37,547 nt of DNA, taken from contig JAPLOI010000064.1 of NCBI GenBank assembly GCA_026400815.1, positions 1 to 37,547 of the forward strand, given 5' to 3'. Position 1 is the first letter of the stretch. Each line of letters opens with the position of its first letter. Both the position numbers and the translations under genes were made by a program. The stretch comes from Alphaproteobacteria bacterium. Its GTDB lineage: Bacteria; Pseudomonadota; Alphaproteobacteria; Acetobacterales; Acetobacteraceae. This document shows positions 27,433-34,544 of the stretch, in pieces. Under the pieces are notes generated by a model, which was given only the letters and a program-made list of their open reading frames with translations, was not told where the DNA came from and made no database searches.

Positions 27433-28527
27433 ATGAGTATCCTCAACGCGACCGATGGAATTTCCTACCCGACCGTTTCGGAGGCGATCACCGCTTCCTC
27501 GGCCGGGGATGTGATCCTGATTCCCACGGGGCTGTACGTGGAGGAGTTTCCGCTGATCACCCATTCGCTCACGCTGCAGGGCGTGGGTGGGATGGCGCAG
27601 CTGCGGACGCCGAACCCGGCGCCGGCGAACGACCGGGCGGTGCTGATGGTGCCGGGCAATGCCGGGGCGGAACTGACGGTTCGGAACCTGGAGATCTTCG
27701 GTGCCGCGCGCCCGTTCTGGACCAACGGCGCCGGGATCCTGTTCGAGTTCGGCAACGGGGACCTCAAGATCTACGATTCGTTCATCCACCACAACGAAAA
27801 TGGCATCCTGGTGGGCGACGGCGCGAACACCGATGTGGAGATCGTGCGCTCCGAGTTCAGCGCCAACGGCAACCCCACCTATGCCGGCACGAACAGCGCC
27901 GCGCACAACGTGTACGTGAACAAGGTCGCCACGCTGACCGTGACGGACAGCTACTTCAACAGCGTGCGCACCAACCACGAGCTGAAATCGCGCGCCGCGG
28001 CGACCACGATCAGCAATAGCCGGTTCGTGGACGGGCCGGATTCGCAGGCGAGCTACAGCATCGACCTCCCGAATGGCGGCGTGGTGCGGATCGAGAACAA
28101 CGAGATCGTGAAGGGGCCGCTCGCGGTCAATCGCTACATTATCCATTACGGTGGCGAGGTGGTGCCGACCTGGCCGGGTTCGACGCTGGACATCACCGGC
28201 AACATCATCATCAACGAGCGCGGTGATGGGGCGACGGCGCTGTTCAACCAATCCCGCGATGGGCCGTCGGGGTTCTCCAACCCGGCCACGCTGGTGAACA
28301 ACACGTTCTACAATGTGACTGAGCTGGTGCGGACGGGGTTTGGGCCTTCATCGCTCACGCTGGAGGGGAATGTGATGCTGACCGGGGCCGCGCCGGCAGT
28401 TTCCACGGCCTCGCCCTGGCAGTCTTCCGTGGCGGCGGTGCCGGAGCCGGCGAGCGTGCTGCTGCTGGCGGGCGCGCTGGTGGCCGCCGTGGCGATGCGG
28501 TGCTGGCGGCCGCTACGGAGCGCCTGA
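27433..28527 (+). CDS. Right-handed beta-helix protein with C-terminal PEP-CTERM sorting signal
   Basis: The product is 364 aa from ATG 27433. The middle (~25-320) is a chain of short strands with N-rich turns (L-T-V-R-N-L-E-I-F-G, I-Y-D-S-F-I-H-H-N-E-N-G-I-L-V, V-E-I-V-R-S-E-F-S-A-N, L-T-V-T-D-S-Y-F-N, I-S-N-S-R-F, I-E-N-N-E-I, I-T-G-N-I-I-I-N), the pattern of parallel beta-helix (pectate-lyase-like) proteins. The end V-P-E-P-A-S then a hydrophobic run, then R-C-W-R-P-L-R, is a PEP-CTERM tail recognised by exosortase. No N-terminal signal peptide is seen, and no ribosome site is clear before 27433 or before the in-frame alternative 60 bases upstream; this is odd for an exported protein. No catalytic residues are recognised. 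Confidence 0.75.
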   Translation: MSILNATDGISYPTVSEAITASSAGDVILIPTGLYVEEFPLITHSLTLQGVGGMAQLRTPNPAPANDRAVLMVPGNAGAELTVRNLEIFGAARPFWTNGAGILFEFGNGDLKIYDSFIHHNENGILVGDGANTDVEIVRSEFSANGNPTYAGTNSAAHNVYVNKVATLTVTDSYFNSVRTNHELKSRAAATTISNSRFVDGPDSQASYSIDLPNGGVVRIENNEIVKGPLAVNRYIIHYGGEVVPTWPGSTLDITGNIIINERGDGATALFNQSRDGPSGFSNPATLVNNTFYNVTELVRTGFGPSSLTLEGNVMLTGAAPAVSTASPWQSSVAAVPEPASVLLLAGALVAAVAMRCWRPLRSA

Positions 28528-28531
28528 GCGG

Positions 28532-29371
28532 GTGGGGCTGGTCACGCGGTTTGCGCCGAGCCCGACGGGGTATCTCCATCTCGGCCATGCGCATTCGGCG
28601 CTGGCGGCGTGGCGGCGGGCGCGGGCGGCGGGCGGGCAGTTCCTGCTGCGGCTGGAGGATATCGACGCCACGCGCTGCCGGCCGGAATTCGCGGCGGGCA
28701 TTGTGGAAGACCTGGCGTGGCTGGGGCTGGACTGGGATGGGCCGGTGCGGGTGCAGTCGGCGCATTTCGGCGAGTACAGCGAAGTGTTGAAGGCGTTGCG
28801 AGGCCGGGGATTGCTCTATCCCTGCTTCTGCACGCGGGCGGAGATTGCGCGCGAGCTGGCGGCTTCGGCGGGGGCGCCGCATGGGCCGGAGGGGCCGGTG
28901 TATCCCGGAACGTGCCGGGGGCTTTCGGAGGCAGAGCGGGCGGCGCGGATCGGGGCCGGGGTGCCCTATGCGCTGCGGCTCGACATGGGCGCGGCGCTGG
29001 CGGCGGTGGGGCGCGTGCTGGGGTTTCAGGACGAGCGGGCCGGGTGGGTGGTGGCCGATCCCGCTTCGTTCGGGGATGTGGTGCTGGCGCGCAAGGACGT
29101 GCCGGCGAGCTACCACCTGTGCGTGACGCATGACGACGCGCTGCAAGGCGTGACGCTGGTGGTACGCGGGGAGGACCTGTTGGCGGCGACGCATGTGCAC
29201 GTGCTGCTGCAGGCGCTGATGGGATGGCCGACGCCGGACTACGCGCACCATGCGCTGCTGACCGATGCCAGCGGTCGGCGGCTGGCCAAGCGCGATCGGG
29301 CGGCGACTTTGCGCGACCTGAGGGCGGCGGGGCGGAGTTCGGACGAGGTGCGGGCGATGGCGGACGGCTGA
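28532..29371 (+). CDS. gluQ: Glutamyl-Q tRNA(Asp) synthetase
   Basis: The product is 279 aa starting at GTG, four bases after the preceding stop. R-F-A-P-S-P-T-G-Y-L-H-L-G-H is the class I HIGH-region motif of glutamyl-tRNA synthetases. L-R-L-E-D-I-D follows; Y-P-C-F-C-T-R and Y-P-G-T-C give the zinc cysteines; R-L-A-K-R-D replaces KMSKS. The anticodon-binding domain is missing, which defines GluQ-RS: it attaches glutamate to queuosine at the wobble position of tRNA(Asp). Length and motifs are normal. Only GGAG about 12 bases upstream is seen as a ribosome site. It may be co-transcribed with the beta-helix gene. Confidence 0.93.
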   Translation: MGLVTRFAPSPTGYLHLGHAHSALAAWRRARAAGGQFLLRLEDIDATRCRPEFAAGIVEDLAWLGLDWDGPVRVQSAHFGEYSEVLKALRGRGLLYPCFCTRAEIARELAASAGAPHGPEGPVYPGTCRGLSEAERAARIGAGVPYALRLDMGAALAAVGRVLGFQDERAGWVVADPASFGDVVLARKDVPASYHLCVTHDDALQGVTLVVRGEDLLAATHVHVLLQALMGWPTPDYAHHALLTDASGRRLAKRDRAATLRDLRAAGRSSDEVRAMADG

Positions 29372-29569
29372 TGGTGGCGACGGAAGGCCTGGTGCCGCGG
29401 TTGCTGGCGCAGGAGACGGGATAGATCGCGGCGCGGGCCTGCTCACATACCCTCTGCACAAAGGTGGTCTGGAGTTAGGCGCGGCATCCGCGGGACGTTT
29501 GCGCCGTTGCGCGGGCGGGTGATTGGCCGGATAGTTTCGGCTTCCGGCTTGCATCCCAGGAGGATCCCC

Positions 29570-30508
29570 ATGTCGCAGCCCGCCCATCGCCTGGCCAATG
29601 AGCGCATCGCCTGGTTCAACGGGAAGTGGGTGCCGGAGCGAGAGGTGATGGTGCCGTTCCGCGACCGTTCCTGGCTCTATGGCGACGGCGCCTTCGACAT
29701 GACGCGGACCTTCGATGGCCACATCTTCCGTATCAAGGAACATATCGACCGTTTCTACCGCTCGCTGCGCTATCTGCGTATCGACCCCGGCATGGGGCCG
29801 GCGGAGATGGTGGCGCTGAGCGAAGAGATCGTGGAGCGCAACAATCACCTGTGGCAGGAAGGCGGCGACTGGTGGGTAGGCCAGCGCGTCAGCCGCGGGG
29901 TGAACGCGGTGGGCGACGAGGGCTGGGAGCATACCGGGCCCAACGTGGTAATCGAGATGATGCCGCTGCCGTTCAAAGCGCGGGCGAAGATGTATCGCGA
30001 CGGCGCGGAGGTGATTGTGCCGCCGGTGCGCCGCACGGCGCCGGACATGCTCAGCCCCAGGGCCAAGACGCACAACTACCTGAACATGATCGTGGCCGAG
30101 CAGCCGGTGAAGGCGGCCAACCCCGATGCCTGGGCGGTGCTGCTGGACGAGAACGGCAACCTGGCCGAAGGGATCGGCAGCAATATCTTCATCGTGCGCG
30201 ACGGCGTGTTGAAGACGCCGCGCGAGAAGTTCGTGCTGCCTGGCGTCTCGCGCCAGATGACGATCGACATGGCGCACAAGCTGGGTGTGAAGTTTGATGA
30301 GCGCGACATCGACATGTTCGATGCGGCGACGGCGGATGAGATGTTCCTGACCTCAACCAGCCTGTGCATTCTGCCGGTGAGTTCGTTCAACGGGCAGAAG
30401 GTGGCGGACGGGAAGATCCCGGGCCCGGTGACGCAGAAGCTGATTGCCGCCTACAGCGCCGAGGTCGGCTGCGACTTTGTGGCGCAATACCTGAAGCACC
30501 TCGACTAA
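29570..30508 (+). CDS. Class IV (branched-chain/D-amino acid-type) aminotransferase
   Basis: The product is 312 aa from ATG 29570 with a perfect AGGAGG at 29558-29563. It is a fold type IV PLP enzyme: W-F-N-G-K-W-V-P near the start, R-S-W-L-Y-G-D-G-A-F-D-M-T-R, the PLP lysine in S-P-R-A-K-T-H-N-Y-L-N, G-N-L-A-E-G-I-G-S-N-I-F-I-V and L-P-G-V-S-R-Q-M. This matches IlvE-type branched-chain aminotransferases; D-alanine transaminase or aminodeoxychorismate lyase cannot be excluded by motif alone. It stands alone, with a strong terminator after it. Confidence 0.88.
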   Translation: MSQPAHRLANERIAWFNGKWVPEREVMVPFRDRSWLYGDGAFDMTRTFDGHIFRIKEHIDRFYRSLRYLRIDPGMGPAEMVALSEEIVERNNHLWQEGGDWWVGQRVSRGVNAVGDEGWEHTGPNVVIEMMPLPFKARAKMYRDGAEVIVPPVRRTAPDMLSPRAKTHNYLNMIVAEQPVKAANPDAWAVLLDENGNLAEGIGSNIFIVRDGVLKTPREKFVLPGVSRQMTIDMAHKLGVKFDERDIDMFDAATADEMFLTSTSLCILPVSSFNGQKVADGKIPGPVTQKLIAAYSAEVGCDFVAQYLKHLD

Positions 30509-30515
30509 GGAAGCG

Positions 30516-30566
30516 TTGTTCCTTTGCGCCGAGGCTAGCCCCGGCGCAAAGGAACAAAAGTTTTTT
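30516..30566 (+). terminator. Strong intrinsic terminator of the aminotransferase gene
   Basis: The 16-bp perfect stem TTGTTCCTTTGCGCCG (30516-30531) pairs with 30542-30557 around a 10-base loop. It is followed within three bases by TTTTTT (30561-30566). The right arm runs directly into the 38-bp A/T repeat. Confidence 0.9.
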
Positions 30567-30589
30567 GGTTCTTTTTTTCAAAAAAGAAC
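30552..30589. repeat. A/T-rich hairpin repeat (38 bp, inverted copy of 24537-24574)
   Basis: Identical over 38 bases to the reverse complement of 24537-24574. In both copies a GC hairpin whose arm reads TTTGCGCC lies on the GAACAAAAG side, so the whole unit (GC stem plus A/T repeat) is conserved, here placed to terminate plus-strand transcription and to face the minus-strand dehydrogenase stop at 30603. Confidence 0.75.
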
Positions 30590-30602
30590 GCGCTTGCTTC
30601 CT

Positions 30603-31562
30603 TCAGTAACCCGCCGCCCGATCCACCAACTCCCGCAGCTTCTTCCCATCCAGGAAGCGCGCCAGGTTGTCGACAAACAGCTTGGCCACGGTCTTGTCCC
30701 GTTCCGGGTGCCCGCCGCCGATATGGGGCAGGACCATGATGCCTTTCGCCGCCCAGAACGGGTGTTCCTTTGGCAGGGGCTCGGTGCGGAACACATCCAG
30801 GATGGCGCCGGCCAGGTGCCCGCTTTCGACGGCGGCGATGAGGTCGGCATCCACGATCAGCGCGCCGCGGCCGAAGTTGAGCAGCCAGGCGCCCTTCTTC
30901 ATCTGGGCCAGTAGGGCGGCGTTGACCGCGTTGTCGGTGCTGGGCGTGGAGGGCAGCAGCAGAACAACGTAGTGCGACTGTGCCAGAACCTCGGCGGTTT
31001 GCTCGGGGGCATAGACGCGCTCGACGCCCGGCAAATCGCCAGGGGTGCGGCGGGTGCCGATGACGCGCATGCCGATGGAAGAGGCCATGCGGGCGAGGTC
31101 TTGGCCGATGGCGCCGAGGCCGAGGATGCCGAGGGTGCTGCCGTTGAGCGGCGTGGCCATGCGGCGGGTCCAGGTGGCGGCCTTGTTGTCGTCCACGATG
31201 GCGGCGAAGGGCTTGGCGATGTGGAAGAGCGCGCCAAGGATGTTCTCCGGCATGCTCTCGCGGTGGGTGCCGCGCGCGGAGGACAGGGCGAGTGCGGGCG
31301 GCAGGTCGGGCAGGGCGAGCCAGGATTCGATGCCGGCGGTGAGGCCCTGGATCCAGCGCAGCTTGGTCATGGTGGGCAGCAGGCCGGGCGGGGCGGCCAG
31401 TGAGAGCATCGCCTCCACGCCGGCGCGCTGGTCTGGCGAGGGGAGGTCCTTGCGGGCGAGCGTTTCGATGGCGACACGCGGTCCGAGGCCGGCGGCCTCG
31501 ATCGCTTCGAGGTAGGCCTGCGGCGTGTCGGTCCAGAGCAGCACGCGGGTGCGGTTGGTCAT
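30603..31562 (-). CDS. D-isomer-specific 2-hydroxyacid dehydrogenase
   Basis: The product is 319 aa; AGGGGA precedes the ATG. The NAD-binding fold shows G-I-L-G-L-G-A-I-G-Q-D-L-A-R. The catalytic set is Arg in N-F-G-R-G-A-L-I-V, Glu in D-V-F-R-T-E-P-L-P, and His in L-P-H-I-G-G-G-H-P. The N-terminal part has Q-G-L-T-A-G-I-E-S-W. It reduces 2-oxo acids or oxidises D-2-hydroxy acids with NAD(P); within the family it looks closest to glyoxylate/hydroxypyruvate reductase-like members. It is a single gene, convergent with the aminotransferase. Confidence 0.92.
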   Translation of the reverse strand: MTNRTRVLLWTDTPQAYLEAIEAAGLGPRVAIETLARKDLPSPDQRAGVEAMLSLAAPPGLLPTMTKLRWIQGLTAGIESWLALPDLPPALALSSARGTHRESMPENILGALFHIAKPFAAIVDDNKAATWTRRMATPLNGSTLGILGLGAIGQDLARMASSIGMRVIGTRRTPGDLPGVERVYAPEQTAEVLAQSHYVVLLLPSTPSTDNAVNAALLAQMKKGAWLLNFGRGALIVDADLIAAVESGHLAGAILDVFRTEPLPKEHPFWAAKGIMVLPHIGGGHPERDKTVAKLFVDNLARFLDGKKLRELVDRAAGY

Positions 31563-31956
31563 TTCGGGTTCCCCTATTCCTGGCCGGCGACGGTAGATCG
31601 GGCGCGGGCGGAAGGGAACGGGGCGCGGCAGGGACGGCTAAGGAACGACCGTCGGCAATTATTTGGCCTGGAATTGTCGAGGCCATGGTGGCGCCGTGGC
31701 CGCCTGGGTGGGGTTGGACATGGGACTCCAAGTATCCCGGCGCGGCACGTCAGGTATCGGTGCCCGACTCGGATGGGGACCAACTGGTTTGGATAGGATT
31801 ACTTGACGATTTGGTGCCATGGTATGCCCGCCGGGAGCGCTTGGGGGCGCTTTCGGCGTGAAAGTCGCGCCAAAATCGCCAGAAGCAGCATTCATTTGAG
31901 TATGATGCGTTGCAAGGCGTGAATCCTTCGCCTATACAACCGGAAACCTTCACGAG
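31563..31956. other. Long intergenic region before the MucR gene, with a candidate promoter at 31910-31938
   Basis: No convincing gene is seen in these 394 bases; short ORFs here lack codon bias and start sites. TTGCAA (31910-31915) and TATACA (31933-31938) are separated by exactly 17 bases and could drive the MucR gene, with a start near 31945. CAATT and AATTG occur as an inverted pair around 31655-31675. MucR proteins often regulate their own promoters at AT-rich sites, so this gap is a candidate target (inference). Confidence 0.45.
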
Positions 31957-32433
31957 ATGAGTGCAATGAGCGACAATGCCAAGGAAGCCCACCTGCTCGG
32001 CCTGACGGCCCAGATTGTGTCTGCCCATGTGGCGAACAATCCCGTTCAGCCCGATGCTTTGCCGGGTCTGATCCAGTCCGTGTTCAAGACCCTTGCCGGC
32101 GCCGGCAAGGATGCGCCGGAGCCGCTGAAGCTGGAGCCGGCGGTGCCGATCAAGAAGTCGGTTTTCCCCGACCACATCATCTGCCTGGAAGACGGCAAGA
32201 AGTTGAAGATGCTCAAGCGGCATCTGGCAACTTCGTACAACATGACCCCGCAGCAGTACCGCGAGCGTTGGGGCCTGCCGCACGACTACCCCATGGTGGC
32301 GCCGGACTACGCCAAGCACCGCTCGGCGCTGGCCAAGGAAATCGGCCTGGGCCGCAAGCCGGCCGCAGCCTCCGCCGCCCCGGCCGCGGCGCGCAAGCCC
32401 GGCACGCGTGGCCGCAAGCCGAAGGCCGGCTGA
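31957..32433 (+). CDS. MucR/Ros-family zinc-finger transcriptional regulator
   Basis: The product is 158 aa from ATG 31957; ATG 31966 (M-S-D-N-A-K-E-A) is an equally good alternative, with GAG at spacing 4. The N-terminus L-T-A-Q-I-V-S-A-H-V-A-N-N matches the MucR oligomerisation part. The DNA-binding part is H-I-I-C-L-E-D-G-K-K-L-K-M-L-K-R-H-L, then T-P-Q-Q-Y-R-E-R-W-G-L-P-H-D-Y-P-M-V-A-P-D-Y. In Ros and Brucella MucR the pair is C-x-x-C; here the second Cys is Asp (C-L-E-D). Known Mesorhizobium relatives also carry Asp at this ligand place. A basic Ala/Pro/Lys tail (K-P-G-T-R-G-R-K-P-K) follows. MucR proteins act as H-NS-like global regulators of surface polysaccharides and motility. Confidence 0.93.
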   Translation: MSAMSDNAKEAHLLGLTAQIVSAHVANNPVQPDALPGLIQSVFKTLAGAGKDAPEPLKLEPAVPIKKSVFPDHIICLEDGKKLKMLKRHLATSYNMTPQQYRERWGLPHDYPMVAPDYAKHRSALAKEIGLGRKPAAASAAPAAARKPGTRGRKPKAG

Positions 32434-32453
32434 GGCCAGCGCGGCACGCCTGA

Positions 32454-32476
32454 CCAGGGCCCACGCCGGGCCCTGG
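32454..32476 (+). terminator. Hairpin after the MucR gene
   Basis: CCAGGGCCC (32454-32462) pairs perfectly with GGGCCCTGG (32468-32476) over a 5-base loop. No T-run follows, so it may be a weak or Rho-assisted terminator. A second, shorter stem (32511-32519 with 32528-32536) lies before the next gene. Confidence 0.45.
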
Positions 32477-32592
32477 CTGGCTCTGGCTGATTGCACGATC
32501 GACTGAGCGCCGCCGGATCTCGCGAGGGGTCCGGCGGAACGCTGTGTTGCACCCCGCGTTGCCGCCTCGCCCGACAATGGGGGAGGCGGCCG

Positions 32593-33450
32593 ATGTTGAT
32601 GGTGCTGTGGCGGTTGGTGCGCGATGCGGCCTATGCCTTCATCGAGGACGACGCGCTGACGCGCGGGGCTGCGATTGCGTTCTACACCGTCACCTCCCTG
32701 GGGCCGGTGTTGTTCATCGTGGTGGCGATCGGAGGCCTGGCCTTCGGCGAGGATGCGGCGCGTGGTGCGGTTTCCGCGCAACTCACCGGGCTGGTGGGGC
32801 GGGAAAGCGCCGAACTGGTGCAGGCGGCGCTGCGGGGAGCCGCCGGCGCGCCGCAAGGCATCCTCGCCTCCGTGATCGGGGCGGTGACCCTGTTGGTGAC
32901 GGCGTCTGGCGTGTTCGCCGAGATGCAGGCGGCGTTGAACGCGCTGTGGCGGGCGCCGCCGCGCGCCACCACCGTTTCCCGCCTCGTGCGGGCGCGGATC
33001 GTCAGCCTCGGCCTGGTGGCGGCGCTGGGGTTCCTGCTGATGGTGTCGCTGGTGGTGAGTGCTCTGCTGGCCGGGCTGGGGGACTGGATCAACGCGCGGC
33101 TGGCCTGGGGCACGCTGGTGCTGGGCGCACTGAACCTGGTCATTTCCTATGTTCTGGTCACGCTGTTGTTCGCGGCCATCTACAAGATATTGCCTGATGT
33201 GCGGTTGGCCTGGCGCGATGTGGTGGTGGGTGCGATCGTGACCGCGCTGCTGTTCAATGCCGGGAAATTCCTGATCGCGCTGTACCTCGCCCGCACCGCG
33301 GTGGCCTCCAGCTATGGCGCGGCGGGGGCGGTGATCCTGCTGCTGCTTTGGATCTACTGGTCGGTGCAGATCTTCCTGTTCGGCGCGGAGCTGACCAAGG
33401 TTCATGCCGCATGGCGCGGCACGCGGGCAGGGCGCCAGGCCCTGGGATGA
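32593..33450 (+). CDS. YihY/virulence factor BrkB family membrane protein
   Basis: The product is 285 aa from ATG 32593 with GGGGGAGG just upstream. The sequence has the family's opening D-D-A-L-T-R-G-A-A-I-A-F-Y-T-V-T-S-L-G-P and about six membrane helices. L-N-A-L-W-R-A-P, I-Y-K-I-L-P-D-V-R-L-A-W-R-D-V-V-V-G-A and A-S-S-Y-G-A-A-G-A-V-I-L-L-L-L-W-I-Y-W follow, all typical of YihY/BrkB. The family sits in the inner membrane; its function is not settled (older RNase BN label is wrong). Its neighbours give no specific clue. Confidence 0.93.
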   Translation: MLMVLWRLVRDAAYAFIEDDALTRGAAIAFYTVTSLGPVLFIVVAIGGLAFGEDAARGAVSAQLTGLVGRESAELVQAALRGAAGAPQGILASVIGAVTLLVTASGVFAEMQAALNALWRAPPRATTVSRLVRARIVSLGLVAALGFLLMVSLVVSALLAGLGDWINARLAWGTLVLGALNLVISYVLVTLLFAAIYKILPDVRLAWRDVVVGAIVTALLFNAGKFLIALYLARTAVASSYGAAGAVILLLLWIYWSVQIFLFGAELTKVHAAWRGTRAGRQALG

Positions 33451-33544
33451 CGAGGTGTTGCGCCGCCACACTTGACTACAGGGGCGTGAAACCCCTTCTA
33501 CCCGCCGCAGGGCCCAGAGCGGCCCCATGACGGGAGACGCATCC

Positions 33545-34537
33545 ATGACCTTCAGCATCGGCCGCCGTGGCCTCGCTTTCGGGACCGCCGCCGCGGCGCT
33601 TTCCACTGGCGCGGTTCCCGGCCGCGCGCAGGCCCAGGCCGGCACGCAGATGTCGATCGCCACCGGCACCACGGGCGGCGTGTACTATCCGCTGGGTGGC
33701 GCGCTGGCCAATTACCTCTCGCGCGGCATTCCGGGCATGAGCGCCACGGCCGAGGTCACCGGCGGGTCGGTGGCGAACTTCCAGTTGCTGGGCGCCGGGC
33801 GCGCCGGCCTGGTGTTCGGGCAGGTGGATGCGGCGGTGGATGGCATCACGGGTGCCGGGCCGTTCCGCGGCCGGGCCGTGCCGGCGCGCGCGATCGCGGT
33901 GCTCTACACCAACCGCATGCAGATCGTGACCACGGCGGCCACCGGCATCAAGTCGGTCGCGGACCTCAAGGGCAAGCGCATCAGCACCGGCGCGCCGGGT
34001 TCGGCCACCGAGCTGTTCGCCTTCCGTGTGATCGCCGCCGCCGGGCTGGACCGGGAGAAGGATTTCCGTGCGCGTGAGCGGCTGTCGCCGGCGGAATCCA
34101 CCAATGCGATCCGCGACGGCAAGCTCGATGCGTATTTCTTCGTCTCCGGCGTGCCCACCAGCGCAATCACCGACCTCGCCGCCACGCCGGGCACGCAGAT
34201 CCAGATGATCGATCATGCCGACCTGCACCAGCGCATCGTGGCCGAGAATGGCCCGGTGTATTTCCCGGAGGCGATCCCGGCCGGCACCTATCCGGGCCAA
34301 ACGGTGGAGAACAAGCAGCTCTCGGTGGCCAATATCCTGGCGGTGCATGAGAACATGCCGGCCGAGATGGTGGCGAAGATCCTTGAGATCACCTGGGGCA
34401 ACCGCGAAGACTGGTCGAAGGTCCACGCGGAAGCACGCAACTTCACCCTGGCGGCGCAGAAAACGTCGGCAGCCGGCATTCCCTGGCACCCGGCCGCGGA
34501 GGCCTTCTGGAAGGCCGCCGGCGCAACCCTGGCCTGA
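33545..34537 (+). CDS. TAXI-family TRAP transporter solute-binding protein
   Basis: The product is 330 aa from ATG 33545 (GGGAG upstream). The signal sequence F-S-I-G-R-R-G-L-A-F-G-T-A-A-A-A-L with A-Q-A near 30-35 directs it to the periplasm; the R-R pair may make it a Tat substrate. Mature family marks: S-I-A-T-G-T-T-G-G-V-Y-Y-P-L-G-G-A-L-A, A-E-V-T-G-G-S-V-A-N, G-K-R-I-S-T-G-A-P-G-S-A-T-E and A-Y-F-F-V-S-G-V-P. TAXI proteins bind small organic acids or amino acids (glutamate in the known Thermus example) and feed a TRAP permease. The permease gene starts seven bases after this stop, so the two form an operon. Confidence 0.95.
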   Translation: MTFSIGRRGLAFGTAAAALSTGAVPGRAQAQAGTQMSIATGTTGGVYYPLGGALANYLSRGIPGMSATAEVTGGSVANFQLLGAGRAGLVFGQVDAAVDGITGAGPFRGRAVPARAIAVLYTNRMQIVTTAATGIKSVADLKGKRISTGAPGSATELFAFRVIAAAGLDREKDFRARERLSPAESTNAIRDGKLDAYFFVSGVPTSAITDLAATPGTQIQMIDHADLHQRIVAENGPVYFPEAIPAGTYPGQTVENKQLSVANILAVHENMPAEMVAKILEITWGNREDWSKVHAEARNFTLAAQKTSAAGIPWHPAAEAFWKAAGATLA

Positions 34538-34544
34538 TTGCGCA

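Noticed and set aside
29372-29569. Possible tRNA gene near gluQ
   Set aside because: No cloverleaf, T-arm motif or CCA end could be found on either strand.
28355-30277. 640-aa minus-strand ORF
   Set aside because: Arg/His/Pro-rich shadow of gluQ and the aminotransferase, which have clear family motifs on the plus strand.
31659-31895. 78-aa minus-strand ORF in the gap before the MucR gene
   Set aside because: No ribosome site, no family resemblance, and Pro-rich composition of non-coding GC-rich DNA.
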